A stretch of 64,000 nucleotides of DNA from Cornus controversa (Eukaryota; Streptophyta; Magnoliopsida; Cornales; Cornaceae), in NCBI GenBank assembly GCA_026545225.1, contig CM048848.1:21182806-21246805 (forward strand), written 5' to 3'. Made by a program: the position numbers and the translations under genes. Below, one piece after another: positions 44,865 to 57,147 of the stretch (the stretch's first letter is position 1; the number at the start of each line of letters is the position of its first letter). Below the pieces are notes generated by a model that had not been told where the DNA came from, made no database searches, and saw only the letters and a program-made list of their open reading frames with translations.

Positions 44865-47492
44865 TGATAGCAACAAACATAAAGGACGAAAGACAGAATG
44901 AAATAAATTTTAAAATCAGAATACAAAGTTCCTCTAAATTAAAACAAACATTAAATAAATACCTCTGAATTTAAATAACCACTATTAAAATAAGTACGGG
45001 TCTGGTAATACAATTTGGAAGTCTTGTAACCCAAGGACCCCTTAACTAGAAAGAACAAAAGTTTATAGCTCTAAATTAAAACCCAATAGTCAAAGTCTCA
45101 AAAAGAAAAGAATAAGTTCCTACCCTAAAACGGATGAGAGAGTAGATGTCTACCACAACCAAACTCTAAAACTTTATCCTCGTAGGGGAACCTGCCTAGG
45201 ACCTAAAATATCAACAAAGTGGGTTAAACCCATGAGCAAGTCCTATCTACTACATCCCAATCGAAGAACCAATATACATACCCTCAGTTTGAGGGACACA
45301 AGAGGAATAAATATAGATATAACATACAAGTTATTCCTTATCCAGTTCATGTATTCAAACCAATAGTCATCCTTTGCAATGTTCCATCAAAACTCTTATC
45401 ATACAAAATTGAACACATTCTTTAAGTTCAAAAGAAAGAAACATAAACATGTATAACATCAAGTTTAAGCAATTCTGACATGCCACCATTTTTATCCTTT
45501 GATACCTTAATAGGTATTGGCAATCCTGACATGCCCATGGCTGTCCTTACATGCCTCTTTTAACTTTAGATACCTTAATAGGTATTGGCAATCCTAACAT
45601 ACCCCTAGCAATCCTTACATGCCTCCCATTCCAACTTACAACATAAAATAAAATAAGGTGCATAATGAAATAAAGTTTCATAAAATGAAATGATTTAAAT
45701 TATCAGATATTCAATCATCACAAAAAGATAACTTGTTCATAAATAAATTAAAACCAACTATATCATGGACGTTTATAATTTTAAGGAGAAAATAGTTAAG
45801 GAGTAAAAGAATACAATAATCCATTTTTGGACCAAATACCCAACCAACCCTCCAACCCACCCAAATCTTCGAGAGAGTCTAACCTAACTCGAGTCTATGT
45901 TTTCGGGACTATTCTGCTTCTAAGAACCTTCTTTATTCATTTTGGAATTTTTGAGAATTTAAAAAAATATTTTTCTAGTAAAAGAAAAATAAAACATTGT
46001 TTTGAGGCTTACTTTTAAAACCATGAGAGAAACTCATTTTCATCTGAATTTTAAAACCCAAGTGTATTTTATCCCTATCAAGTTGCCTAAATTTTTTTAG
46101 AATTTTCTGGAACTTTAAAATATTTTCTAAATAAAAGAAGTTTGAGACACTTTAAAAATCAATTTACTCACAAGAGGAGTTCATTTCAAGATGAAATTTA
46201 AAACCCAAGTTCCTTTAACCTCCAGGAATTTGAAATAAAATTTTGTGAATTTTTGGAAATATTGAAATATTTTTAAAAAATGATTTTTCAAATTTTCAAG
46301 ATTTTACAAAAATTTTCAAAATATAGAAAAAATATCAAAATAATTTGGAATGGGCCCAAATTTGACCTAGAGGTGGACCTCGGGGAGTACGACCCAAAAA
46401 CCTTTTACCCGGCACCCCACGCCTACCAGGTGTGTGGGGGAGTGTCCTGCGCTAGGCTTCTTCCCCAATGCGCACAGCAGCGCGCACATCGTGCTGCTGG
46501 GGACTTTCTGGCAATGCCTCAGCCAACTCTGACCACCGTTCGCCTCCATTTTTTTTTCATTCTTTTCCTCTCGACATCGGCTACCCATTGTTTAAAAAGC
46601 CTCATCCAAAATGGCCCGAATCAAAAACCCCCAATTCACAAGTTCTAGGGTTCTTCACAAAAATTTTAAAATTAAAACTCGATTCATCAACAATCTGATT
46701 TTCTAAGGGTCAAGGGTTGTTTACCCGAGCAACCACAACATAAAAGATTACAAATTAACACCATTTACAACCTAGATTCATGCTTATATTATTTCCATAC
46801 ATCATACACACCTATCATATATATATATATATATATGTATGTATATATGCATATATCTGTTCATATATAAAAAAAATCCTTACACCTATATTCAGTTGGC
46901 ATAAGATCTCACGAATTTCTTCAACAGAAAGCAACATCAAATACCATAAAATTACATAACCAGAAATTTCAGGAATATTCATAGACTCAAAACCTAGACT
47001 ATGCATACAGATTCAAAGGGGAAGAGAAGAATCAAACTTGCCTCTTTAACGATTCGAAAACCCGTTCACCCGATCGCTCCTTCTCTCCCTTCTCTCTTTC
47101 GTTTACACTCTTGGTTTCTATGCGCAAAGCAAACAGGAGAAACCCTAGTCTCATATTTCTTTTGTTTTATTATTTATTTTTTTTTGTAGAAAACTAAATA
47201 AAATCAAAAAATAATAAAAGAAATAAAATATAATAACCATAAACCCTAGTCCATCAAATTAGGTATACCCCTAACCCAGCCATTCCAGCCCAACTCGACC
47301 CAGTCCAACCTGAATTTATATAACAAAAAAAAAACCCTCTAGAAATTTAAAGCATTTAAAAATTTAAATCAGACAATACACAATCAACAAAGCAATTCAC
47401 ATGAAATAATAAAATATAAAGACAAAGCAGTTCACATGAAATAATAAAAATATATAAAGCATTTTAAATTAAAATAAATGACGTCAAAAACA
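44865..47492 (-). repeat. G1 3' LTR
   Basis: TGATAGCAAC ... GTCAAAAACA in plus orientation, 2628 bp, next to a polypurine tract. 45596-45875 matches 63725-64000 with about 4% difference. It contains a short direct repeat (ATACCTTAATAGGTAT at 45502 and 45570; each is also a perfect 6-bp hairpin) and a TA microsatellite near 46820. Confidence 0.75.
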
Positions 47493-47943
47493 TTCTTCCC
47501 CCCTAAAAAGAGAAATTTTGTCCTTAGAATTCAACCTATACTTAAGAGAAAAAGCTCTCGATGCTATGCTTTTATTTCATCCTCCTGTTCCCAAGTGGAC
47601 TCTGCCTCATTGTGGTGGCTTCACTGAACTCGATCTAACGGAATGGTCTTAGAATGGTCTGACCACCGTTCGCCTCCATTTTTTTTTCATTCTTTTCCTC
47701 TCGACATCGGCTACCCATTGTTTAAAAAGCCTCATCCAAAATGGCCCGAATCAAAAACCCCCAATTCACAAGTTCTAGGGTTCTTCACAAAAATTTTAAA
47801 ATTAAAACTCGATTCATCAACAATCTGATTTTCTAAGGGTCAAGGGTTGTTTACCCGAGCAACCACAACATAAAAGATTACAAATTAACACCATTTACAA
47901 CCTAGATTCATGCTTATATTATTTCCATACATCATACACACCT

Positions 47944-47982
<39 letters not shown>

Positions 47983-48793
47983 ATATGCACATATCTGTTC
48001 ATATATAAAAAAAATCCTTACACCTATATTCAGTTGGCATAAGATCTCACGAATTTCTTCAACAGAAAGCAACATCAAATACCATAAAATTACATAACCA
48101 GAAATTTCAGGAATATTCATAGACTCAAAACCTAGACTATGCATACAGATTCAAAGGGGAAGAGAAGAATCAAACTTGCCTCTTTAACGATTCGAAAACC
48201 CGTTCACCCGATCGCTCCTTCTCTCCCTTCTCTCTTTCGTTTACACTCTTGGTTTCTATGCGCAAAGCAAACAGGAGAAACCCTAGTCTCATATTTCTTT
48301 TGTTTTATTATTTATTTTTTTTGTAGAAAACTAAATAAAATCAAAAAATAATAAAAGAAATAAAATATAATAACCATAAACCCTAGTCCATCAAATTAGG
48401 TATACCCCTAACCCAGCCATTCCAGCCCAACTCGACCCAGTCCAACCTGAATTTATATAACAAAAAAAAAACCCTCTAGAAATTTAAAGCATTTAAAAAT
48501 TTAAATCAGACAATACACAATCAACAAAGCAATTCACATGAAATAATAAAATATAAAGACAAAGCAGTTCACATGAAATAATAAAAATATATAAAGCATT
48601 TTAAATTAAAATAAATGACGTCAAAAACATTCTTCCCCCCTAAAAAGAGAAATTTTGTCCTTAGAATTCAACCTATACTTAAGAGAAAAAGCTCTCGATG
48701 CTATGCTTTTATTTCATCCTCCTGTTCCCAAGTGGACTCTGCCTCATTGTGGTGGCTTCACTGAACTCGATCTAACGGAATGGTCTTAGAATG
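46528..48793. repeat. Tandem duplication of ~1.13 kb across the G1 LTR-internal junction
   Basis: 46528-47657 is repeated at 47658-48793, offset 1130 bp. The copies look nearly identical except for a longer TA run in the second (47948-47974). Each copy holds the last 965 bp of the LTR, the polypurine tract (47493-47506 and 48630-48643) and ~165 bp of internal DNA. The junction carries a repeated ATGGTCT. Confidence 0.95.
47493..47506 (-). promoter_or_regulatory. G1 polypurine tract (copy 1 of 2)
   Basis: Plus strand TTCTTCCCCCCTAA, i.e. TTAGGGGGGAAGAA in the sense strand, beside the LTR end. The second copy is at 48630-48643, created by the tandem duplication. Confidence 0.65.
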
Positions 48794-50060
48794 AAGAACC
48801 TGGTCCCTATAGTTAAGAATACAGTAAGGCTGCTCCACATATGTTGCATCTAGCTGTAACTCGATCTTTCCAACCTCTAACAAATTTTTGCAGCATAGAG
48901 ACATGAAAGACATTATGCACCCTGTGGATTGTGTTAGGTAACGACATTCTATACACTACCACTCCAACCCTAAAGACCTACAAAATGAGGTGTCAACTTC
49001 CCTTTTCTCCTAAACTGCATCACACTCTTCATAGGAGAAACCTTGAGTATAACCTGATCCCCCACCTTGAACTCTAGTGCACGAGTTCTTCGATCAGCAT
49101 AACTTTTATGTCTGCTTTGCGCAGTTTGCATACGGTCTCTAATAAGGTCAACTTTTTCTAACGTGTCCTTAATGAACTCTAGACCAAAAAATCTAGCCTC
49201 TCCAACTCTAACCAGTAAACCGATGATCTACATGGATGTCCATACAGAGCCTCAAATGGTGCCATACCAATAGTCTTTTGATAACTATTGTTAGAAGCAA
49301 ACTCAACCATCGGCAAGTAACTCTCCCAATTGCCTTTGAAATCGAGTACATATGCTTGCAACATATCCTTTAGAATCTGATTAACCCTCTCAGTCTAACC
49401 ATCAGTCTGAGGGTGATAAGCTATACTGAGGTGCAGAGCTGTACCCATTGGCTGTTGAAAGCTCTCCCAAAACTCTGAAAGAAAACTCAAATCTCTATCT
49501 GATATAATGGACAAAGGCACACCATGAAGATTCACTATCTCTGCAATGTAAAGCTTCGTATATTGCTCTGAGGTGTAGCTTGAGTGAACTGGCAAGAAAT
49601 GTGCTAATTTTGTCAGCCTATCCACTATCATCCAAATAGCATAATGGTTTTGCTGTGAGGTGGGAAGTCCCACAATGAAATCTATAGAGATGCTCTCCCA
49701 CTTCCACTCCGATATAGACAATGGTTACAAAGACTCCGGTGGTCTTTTGTGATCAATCTTGATCATCTGACAACTGTTGCACTTAGAGACAAATACAACT
49801 ATGTCCCTCTTCATGCCTACCCACCAAAACTATCACTTCATGTCTTGGTACATTTTATCCCCTCCCAGGTGTATCGAATACTAAGAACTGTGGGCCTCAC
49901 TCATCACTGCCCTCCTCAAATCATCATTGTGAGGAACCACTAATCACCCCTTGTACCTCAATCCTCCATCTCTACCCACTGTATAGAATGACACCTCCCT
50001 AGATTTCAACTCAATCACCTTCTCTACACACTGCAAGTCTGTAAGCTGATCTGCAACTAC
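48794..50060 (-). pseudogene. G1 integrase, broken
   Basis: Zinc-binding end (CNSCQMIKIDHKRPP) near 49740-49800, core with WESISIDFIVGLP, SIISDRDLSFLSEFW and AYHPQTDG (49395-49721), NNSYQKTIGMAPFEALYG (49179-49364), and a degraded C-terminal part (48794-49178) with traces of a LKVSPMK-type motif. At least four stops or frameshifts. It ends at the A3 insertion (duplication ACTAC, 50056-50060). Confidence 0.85.
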
Positions 50061-51463
50061 TGATGCGGCTAAACTATGATTATATTGTAAGCTTAATTTT
50101 GCCCATTTTATCAAAATATAATTTAACCACTCACAAGAGCACGAATCTTTGTAGATAAGGTTCTATATAGAGGGTATCGATCCCACGAGGACTAGTCGCA
50201 ATTGTCTTAAAGGAAGATTAATTCTACTTTAATCCTAAAAACAGGTTTTTGAGTTTTGTTTATAGACTATTGCATAAATGAAATGATAATAAAAGTAAAG
50301 AGTTTAAAGTTGGGAGAGAGAACTAGGGTTGGTTTCCACCACTAGCCATTCACATGTTCATAAGTGTAGCAAGCATAGGATTCATGAATTAAATGCCTAA
50401 CAATGTCATTAGGCTTGTGACCTCAATGACATATCAAAAGATCAATGTGTGTGCTAACCTATCATAATCCATCTTCAACAAGCATAACTCTTTAACCTAA
50501 CTAACTACCTAATTACTCTACTCTCTAAGTGAACACTACATGCATCCAAACTACCTTGTCTTGGCATGGTCTATACAAACTAACATCACACATTCATTTA
50601 AACACCATTATCTAGCCATCATTTGCACTTCTTGTGGAATATGCAAATGTTGTGCATTCAAGTGACAAAATCTACTCTAAGACAAGAATAAATTCCAAAT
50701 CAAATGAATATATATAAGAAATGTATTTGTGTATATAATCACTATGCTAAATAATCAAGATTTAATTACAAATCCCAAGTGCTACAAAAAGGAACATGTT
50801 TACATGGCTAGGGCTTCAACAACACCCTAGTATGGAAGTTAGTTGCTCATGGTTGCCTTGCACCCTTCCATTGATGGAGAAGATGAAGCTTCTTGGTCTG
50901 GTTCAGCTCCCTCTCCTCTCTCCCGAATGTCTCTCCTCTTGATGGTCTGATGTGTATATTGAGAGATATGTGAGATATGGCCCCTTTTGTGTGCTTTTTG
51001 GCTTCCTTTTCAACCTTGGGGCCCACCATATATATATATATATATCACTATATATATCTCTTGTATCAAGAAGACCCCCAAAAGTCTTGTTCAAGTCAGA
51101 CAATCCCCCTAAGTCGTGCAAAAAGGGGGATTTTGTTGCAAGTGGGAGAGTAGGTGAGCAAGTGGGCAAGTGGGTTCTGCAGAATCTCGATTGATCGAGA
51201 TTTCGATCAATCGAAATGGGATCTCGATCAATCGAGATTTCAATTAATCGAGATCAACATCTCGATTGATCGAGATGCCTTTGGTCTGCATTTTCTGATT
51301 TCTTCTCTTAACTGCAGAAAGCTTCAAGCTTTGCTCTATTTACTCTAATACCTGCAAAACATCAAAAACACAAAAATACCATAAACATATCTCGATAAAC
51401 GCAAAAACGGAACTAACATATGCAATAAAAAGGGTTCAAATGCATGGAATTGAACACTTATCA
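50061..51463 (-). repeat. A3 3' LTR
   Basis: TGATGCGGCT ... AACACTTATCA. It has a five- to six-unit array of TCGATTGATCGA-type motifs (51184-51276), a TA-rich TATA region (51029-51057) 127 bp away, and the Athila U5 block (about 50125-50205). Confidence 0.97.
51184..51276 (-). promoter_or_regulatory. TCGATTGATCGA motif array in the A3 3' LTR
   Basis: Alternating ATCTCGATTGATCGAGAT and TTTCGATCAATCGAAAT units, each close to palindromic. The 5' LTR copy (62729-62842) has one extra unit. A much longer array of the same motif lies inside A3 at 55138-55500. Confidence 0.7.
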
Positions 51464-51500
51464 CACCCCCAAACTTACATATTGCTAGTCCCTTAGCAAT
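51464..51500 (-). promoter_or_regulatory. A3 polypurine tract with stem-loop
   Basis: CACCCCCAAACTTACAT followed by ATTGCTAGTCCCTTAGCAAT (51481-51500), the same as in A2 (16870-16906). It adjoins the LTR. Confidence 0.8.
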
Positions 51501-53270
51501 ACGATATTACAAAAAAAAAAAAAAAACTAACTATCTTATACAAAAGTTTAATCATGCTCAGTCATCAACTAGATAAAGGGCGATCATCCGTCCATTTCAC
51601 ATTTGGCAAATGCAACAAGTATTACAGAATTATGCGGTCATTAGCAAAAATGCACTTTCACAAGCTATAAATAAACGACGGTCCCCACATAATGGCCAAC
51701 CCGAGCAAACATACCAATTCTGACCCCAAAATCCTCTTTGAAAGGTGAACATGCATTCTAACGCGTGGCTTTTGTCATATTTGGAGAAGAAAACAAACAA
51801 ATCTATTTTTAAGAGAAAAACTCATTGAAAACGCTCGACACAGCCGTTCATTATCACAAAACATTCATGATTGCTCATGTGCGGATGACCGTGCAATGCT
51901 TAGCTCTGTTTGCTTTCTTGTAAGCCCATGTAGCGGCATTGGGCCAATGACTCCCAAACCAATTGGTTTTAGGGCAATAGGTGAAGAAACACCCCTCAGA
52001 CTTAATAACCGAGCTTACAAGACGATGAGCTTAAGCAAGCCACCTACTTATTATTGCTCAACCTTGCACACTTATACGCGAATATTCCTTGCTTTGAGGC
52101 ATAGAAATCCGGTTTATTGAGTGAGAAGGCTTATTGCAGATTCTCTTTTTTTTTTTTTACAACAACTGGAAGAACTTATTCTTTAAGTTGTTCAGATAAA
52201 AATAGAAATTTACAAAATTCTCCCTCAGACTTATACCCCACAATTTAAAATGCATGTGTGTGAATTTGTGCGGTTAAGGACAAATTTAGGGCAAGAATTG
52301 TACGTGCTCGTATTTGGACAAAAATGTAGACCGTTCTAGCCTACTATATAGCTTGCAAAAGTGCGGGTATTTACAATGTTAAAGTTCTTAACTACCTGCT
52401 GCATTTACCTCGGACATTTATTCTAATGACTTCCTTTAAAAAGCAAGACATCATAGCAAGTATGCAAAATATCAAGAAAACTGCTCTACAATGACACTCA
52501 ATATAACGACTGAACATTGCATGCATATGCAAGTGGTATAGCATATCGCACCCCCAAACTTAAACGCAACATTGTCCTCAATGTGTGGATAAGGAGAACA
52601 AGGAAAGAATTTACCGGGATGGCAGAATGCGACAAAAATGGTGTTTCATAGTAGCGGTCATCCGGCAAATAAGAAAAACCTGCACAGAACACCAACTGGA
52701 TACCACGAGCATTAAAAGGAACAAAAAGTAGATAAACAGAACATAATTAAATAATTATGCACAAACGGATAATGCCAATATCACTGTATATCTAAGGGTC
52801 TGAACTGGTGTTTCCCAATTGTCTAAGAGGTCTATGCGATAAGATATTGACTATCCAGGCACGCTAACGTATAGCATGCAAAGGGGCTGCCTTTCTTTAT
52901 TACCACCATACTGCGTTGAAGCAATCTCAACAGTATTGGGAATTGAAACCAGGTGGTAATAAACAGAAATCATCAACTGAATCGCATATAACAAGTAGGC
53001 AAGTGGTACTACATACATAGTCAAAGTATAGAGAACAGAAATATTGACAGAAAGCAAAAATAAAGACAGTAAAGATAACAGATGTGATAACAGAAAAGAT
53101 AACTGTATTCCATCAATATATAAAATGAGTTCAGTACAAAGTGTACATGCATCGGGAATACTAAAAAAGAACTAAAAATGAAAGAAAACATGGCCAACAT
53201 GGCCTATCAAACATAAAGAAAAAAAAAAAGAAATACGGAAAGTAAAACAGAAAAGACAACTAAAATGCAG
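51501..53270. other. A3 3' UTR, noncoding, with conserved block
   Basis: About 1.8 kb. 51944-52120 aligns with 17460-17670 of A2. T-tract at 52145-52160. The internal polypurine-like module is at 52548-52584. No protein-like frame is seen. Confidence 0.7.
52548..52584 (-). promoter_or_regulatory. A3 internal polypurine-like module with stem-loop
   Basis: GCACCCCCAAACTTAAAC then ACATTGTCCTCAATGT (52569-52584), the same stem-loop sequence as in A2 (18174-18189), at the same place relative to the third ORF. Confidence 0.65.
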
Positions 53271-54478
53271 CTACTCGAGGGCGGGTGGTGGTGGTGGTGG
53301 CTCGGTGGGGGCAGAAGTGGAGGTGGAAGCCCGTCCTGCAAACAGGAACTGCAGGTCCTGCCAGAAGGCTCAGAACTCGTCTAGAATCGCCCTCTGACCC
53401 TGTGCCAGAGAAGAAATGTCCGAATGAATGCCCTCCAGCTGACTCTACGTCACCTGGACTTGCTCGTCAAAACCCTGCTGGAGCCGCTCTACGTCAGCCG
53501 CCAGGCAGGAGTAGCCAGTCGCTAAGATGTCATGTCGCTCTACAGCCATATCTATCTCCTCCTCCTCCATCTCCTCATCCTCGGACTCATCCCCTGCAAG
53601 CTCTCCCTCCTCCATCTCCACCGGGGCATCCATATCTACATCGTCTGGTGGATCACCCTGGTGGTCCTGTCGCTCTAAGTGTCACCTCACCCGCTCCCAA
53701 TGAGTAGATGTGAAGCGGGTGGGTGGTGCCAACTGGATGTTAGTATCACTGACCGGTATACTGGCACTACTGAGAAAAGCGGCGATCAGGAAAGGAAAGG
53801 GAAGCCGCCAACTCGCTGCTCGCCTCATCCTCTTGTTGATGAGGCCGTCCCAGACTTTGTACATCTACCCCCAGATCAGCAACGGGACAGAAAACCAAGC
53901 ACCCATGTGGAAAGCATAGAGGCAACGGAGGAGGTCGCCCCTGCACTCTGCCATGCGTTCTTGATGAGAATGGTGTCTAAGAACCAAAACCTGCTCGGGC
54001 ACATCGATTTGGACGTGCAGTTGTGACTGGGCGTGGTAAACGCCCCGCCACACATGTCCATCACAATCGAGAACAGTGTTGTGTCTGCTGGGAGTGCGGC
54101 CCTGTAAAGTGGTCGACCGTCCTGGTCAACCATGTCTGGTGGCTGCTGATAAGGGATGCCGAGCATCTGAGCAATCTGGCTCGGCGTAATCGTAATAGTG
54201 ACGGTGCCCACAACCGTCTCTAGTGTATCCGGCGTGGTGCAGGAGTAGGTCATGTGATCGTAAAAGACCTGCACTAAGCGCTCGTGTGCCACGTCGGTGG
54301 GAGGCACACATAGTCGGTCGAGGCGACGCCTCCTGACCTTGGCGACAATCCACGCAGTGTCGGGATGACTTTCGAACTCTACCAAGGTGAAAATCTGCTC
54401 CGAGTGAAACTTCCGAGACCGGAAGACTCGCCCGGGCACGTCTCCAACTGCACCGGGGGCATTTTTCACCCTCGCCAT
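53271..54478 (-). pseudogene. A3 third ORF, broken
   Basis: The ATG at 54478 gives MARVKNAPGAV. The N-terminal 150 codons are open, with LCVPPTDVAHERLVQVFYDH, VTITITPSQIAQMLGI and FWFLDTILIKNAW, parallel to the A2 third ORF. A frameshift near 53,980 changes frame once; then stops occur at 53865-53867, 53682-53684, 53445-53447 and near 53370. The C-terminal part has an acidic stretch (DESEDEEMEEEEIDM), a coiled coil and a Pro-run before the end at 53271. No membrane span is obvious. Function unknown. Confidence 0.78.
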
Positions 54479-55097
54479 AGCCTCGAAACAGTCTGCACTT
54501 TATTCTAAAAATTACGTAAATAAAAAGATAAAATAAGAGGAAAGCTAAACTAAGAATAGATATAAAAGAATAAAAATGAGGTCCTAGTCCATGGTGCTGA
54601 CAAGAATTCAAAAAGTCACTCTCAAAGAGGAGGTGCGACCGGATGCAACCGAAACGAAGGGTCCGCGGTCACAAACCGTACACTAAGTATTTGAAACAAA
54701 AAGAGTGCAAAATCTCACCCATACATGAATTCCTACCCCCCCAAACCCATAGAATCTCATTACAGATATCGCAATCGCACCCATCCAAACCAACATCATC
54801 TAACTATGTTTATTATGCCGTAAAACTATCAAAAATAGTGGGAGAGTACACAAAATGTAGCCATGCATCACTTACCTCAAGAGGAAGAAGATGAACGGCT
54901 CAAACAGAAGAAGATCCACTCGCAGCCGCGAAGAGAAGAGCGCGCGAGTGCTAGCGGTGGCTTCGGACGATGTCGAACGGCGGGGGATGATCGGTGATGG
55001 AAGATCACGTGTGGAATGGTGCTTGGAGGGCTCTGGATCGCTCAAAGAAGAGAAGGAAGTCGGATGGTTGTTTTGAAATGAGAGGGAAGCCCAACGG
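54479..55097. other. A3 leader before the third ORF
   Basis: About 620 bp between the TATTTAAA box and the ATG. No convincing ORF. A GC-rich part lies at 54880-55030. Confidence 0.45.
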
Positions 55098-55105
55098 TTT
55101 AAATA
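55098..55105 (-). promoter_or_regulatory. TATTTAAA box upstream of the A3 third ORF
   Basis: Sense strand CTCTTATTTAAACCG, 33 bp downstream of the array end at 55138. Matches the octamer at 27910-27917 in A2. Confidence 0.5.
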
Positions 55106-55137
55106 AGAGTTCGGCTCACGTGCAGGCATCGCGTGCA

Positions 55138-55500
55138 TCTCGATTGATCGAGATGTGCATTTCGATTAATCGAGATTTCGATTGATCAAAATCAGCTTCG
55201 ATCGATCGAAATTCCTTCCTTGATCAATCGAAAATTCCTTCACTGAATCGAGTTTTTACTTCGATCAATCGAACTTTTAATTCATTCAATCGAACTTTTA
55301 TTTCGATCAATCAAAATCCTATTTCGATCAATCGAAATCTTCGATCGATCGAAGACCTATCGAAGTGCAATCGAAGAATACCACCTCTCGGGACTTTTGG
55401 AATTCTCAAATCTCTGCAATTTTTCAATCAATCGAGACCAAAATCTCGATCAATTGAAATATCGATTGATCGAGGTCCTGGTTTCGATCAATCGAGATGC
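55138..55500 (-). promoter_or_regulatory. Long TCGATNNATCGA motif array, A3 pol-third ORF interval
   Basis: About 18 units of TCGATTGATCGA, TCGATCAATCGAA or TCGATCGATCGA over 360 bp, spaced irregularly at 15-25 bp. The motif is the one in the A3 LTRs. The array starts ~170 bp after the pol stop and ends 33 bp before a TATTTAAA box. Confidence 0.8.
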
Positions 55501-55668
55501 TCAAAAATAGTTAGCTTGAGTTATGCTTCAGGGACTTGGATTTTTGGGAATTAGATACTAAGTTGCTTAGATACAAAACCTACTTTGGATTAAAGGGACA
55601 TCATGGAAGCATGATAGCTACCATGGCTTCGCCACCTTACACATCTATGGCTTGACGTTCGGATCAGC
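55501..55668. other. A3 sequence just 3' of pol
   Basis: 168 bp, no coding content. Confidence 0.5.
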
Positions 55669-57144
55669 TCACGAGTCAAAATATACGGGATCCGTCAAAG
55701 TGACAACATCCACGTATTCGGTGGTGACTTGGTCATCCACGCACACTTTTAAGCGCTGTCCGTTTACTTTGAACAACGAGCCATCTTTCAAGTCCTTCAA
55801 TTCCACCGCTCCGTGGGGAGCAACGAAATTAACCAAAAATGGACCATCCAAAAGGGAACAAAGTTTTTTGGGAAACAAATGGAGGCGGGAGTTGTACAAC
55901 CATACTTTTTGGCCCGGCGAAAATGTTTTGACTCGAATATTACGATCATGAAAGGCTTTGGACTTTGCCTTATAGATTTTTGCATTCTCATACGCGTCAT
56001 GTCGCAATTCTTCCAATTCATTTAATTGAAGCTTTCGATTAAATCCAACTTTTTGCATGTCAAAATTGAAAGTTTTGGTGGCCCACATAGCTTTATGCTC
56101 CAATTCAACCGGAAGATGGCAAGCCTTGCCATAAACCAACCGATAAGGTGACATTCCAATGGGAGTTTTATATGCGGTTCGGTATGCCCATAATGCATCG
56201 TTTAGTCGCAATGACCAATCTTTTCGGTCGGGCCGAACAGTTTTCTGAAGAATGTTCTTAATCTCCCTATTGGATACTTCTACTTGGCCACTTGTTTGAG
56301 GATGGTATGGGGTGGCTACTTTGTGTGTGACGGAGTATTTGGTAAGCAAGGTTCGAAGGAACCGGTTACAGAAATGTTTACCTCCGTCACTGATGATGGC
56401 CCGAGGCGTACCAAATCGGCTACAAATATTAGCTTGAATGAATTTAACCACGATTGCGTGATCATTGGTCTTGGTAGCAACGGCCTCTATCCACTTAGAT
56501 ACGTAGTCCACCGCCACAAGTATGTACTCATGACCAGTAGAGGGTGGAAATGGTCCCATGAAGTCAATGCCCCATACATCAAATATTTCAATGATAAGAA
56601 TAGGGTTAAGAGGCATCATGTCCTTCCGAGACATCACGCCAAGGCGCTGACATCGCTCACAAGAGTGGCAGAATGAATATGCATCCCGATGAAGTGTCGG
56701 CCAGAAAAATCCGCATTGGAGAATTTTTGTTGCGGTTTTCTTAGCACTAAAGTGTCCCCCACAAGCGAGTGTATGACAAAACTTGAGAATGCTTTGGAAT
56801 TCACTGTTGGGTACACACCTTCGAATTATTTGATCGGGGCAATATTTGAACAATTGAGGATCGTCCCAATAATATGATCGTGATTGGGAGAGAAAACGAT
56901 CCTTCTCTTGCTTGGTCCAAGAAGATGGTATTTTACCAGTTGCCAAGTAATTAACCACATCCGCATACCAAGGGATACTCTCTTGAGAGATGACAAAGAG
57001 TTGTTCATCCGGGAAGGATTCACAAACTGGAATGGAATTATGGAGGGATTCAACAAGAATTCTAGACAGGTGGTCAGCCACCACATTTTTAGTTTCCTTT
57101 TTGTCTCTAATCTCAAAATTGAACTCTTGCAATAAGAGTATCCA
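55669..57144 (-). pseudogene. A3 RNase H end and full-length integrase
   Basis: 487 open codons in the gag-pol frame. RNase H ends with [10 protein letters not shown]. Integrase: zinc-binding [10 protein letters not shown] and CHSCERC; catalytic Asp in WGIDFMGPF, Asp in ISDGGKHF, Glu in [10 protein letters not shown]; then [18 protein letters not shown] and a C-terminal part ending LTDPVYFDS. All catalytic residues are present and the domain is unbroken. It is cut off from the upstream frame by TGA at 57145-57147. It is the reference for the part that A2 has lost. Confidence 0.93.
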
Positions 57145-57147
57145 TCA

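Noticed and set aside
46820..46836. TA microsatellites (also 47948, 51029, 62576) as functional elements
   Set aside because: Simple repeats; only those at 51029 and 62576 are at a TATA-like position, and they are mentioned there.
53285..54026. Plus-strand frames opposite the A3 third ORF
   Set aside because: Shadows of a GC-rich coding region on the minus strand.
55138..55500. Motif arrays as a CRISPR array
   Set aside because: Units are 12-14 bp, irregularly spaced and without unique spacers of constant length, in a plant nuclear genome.
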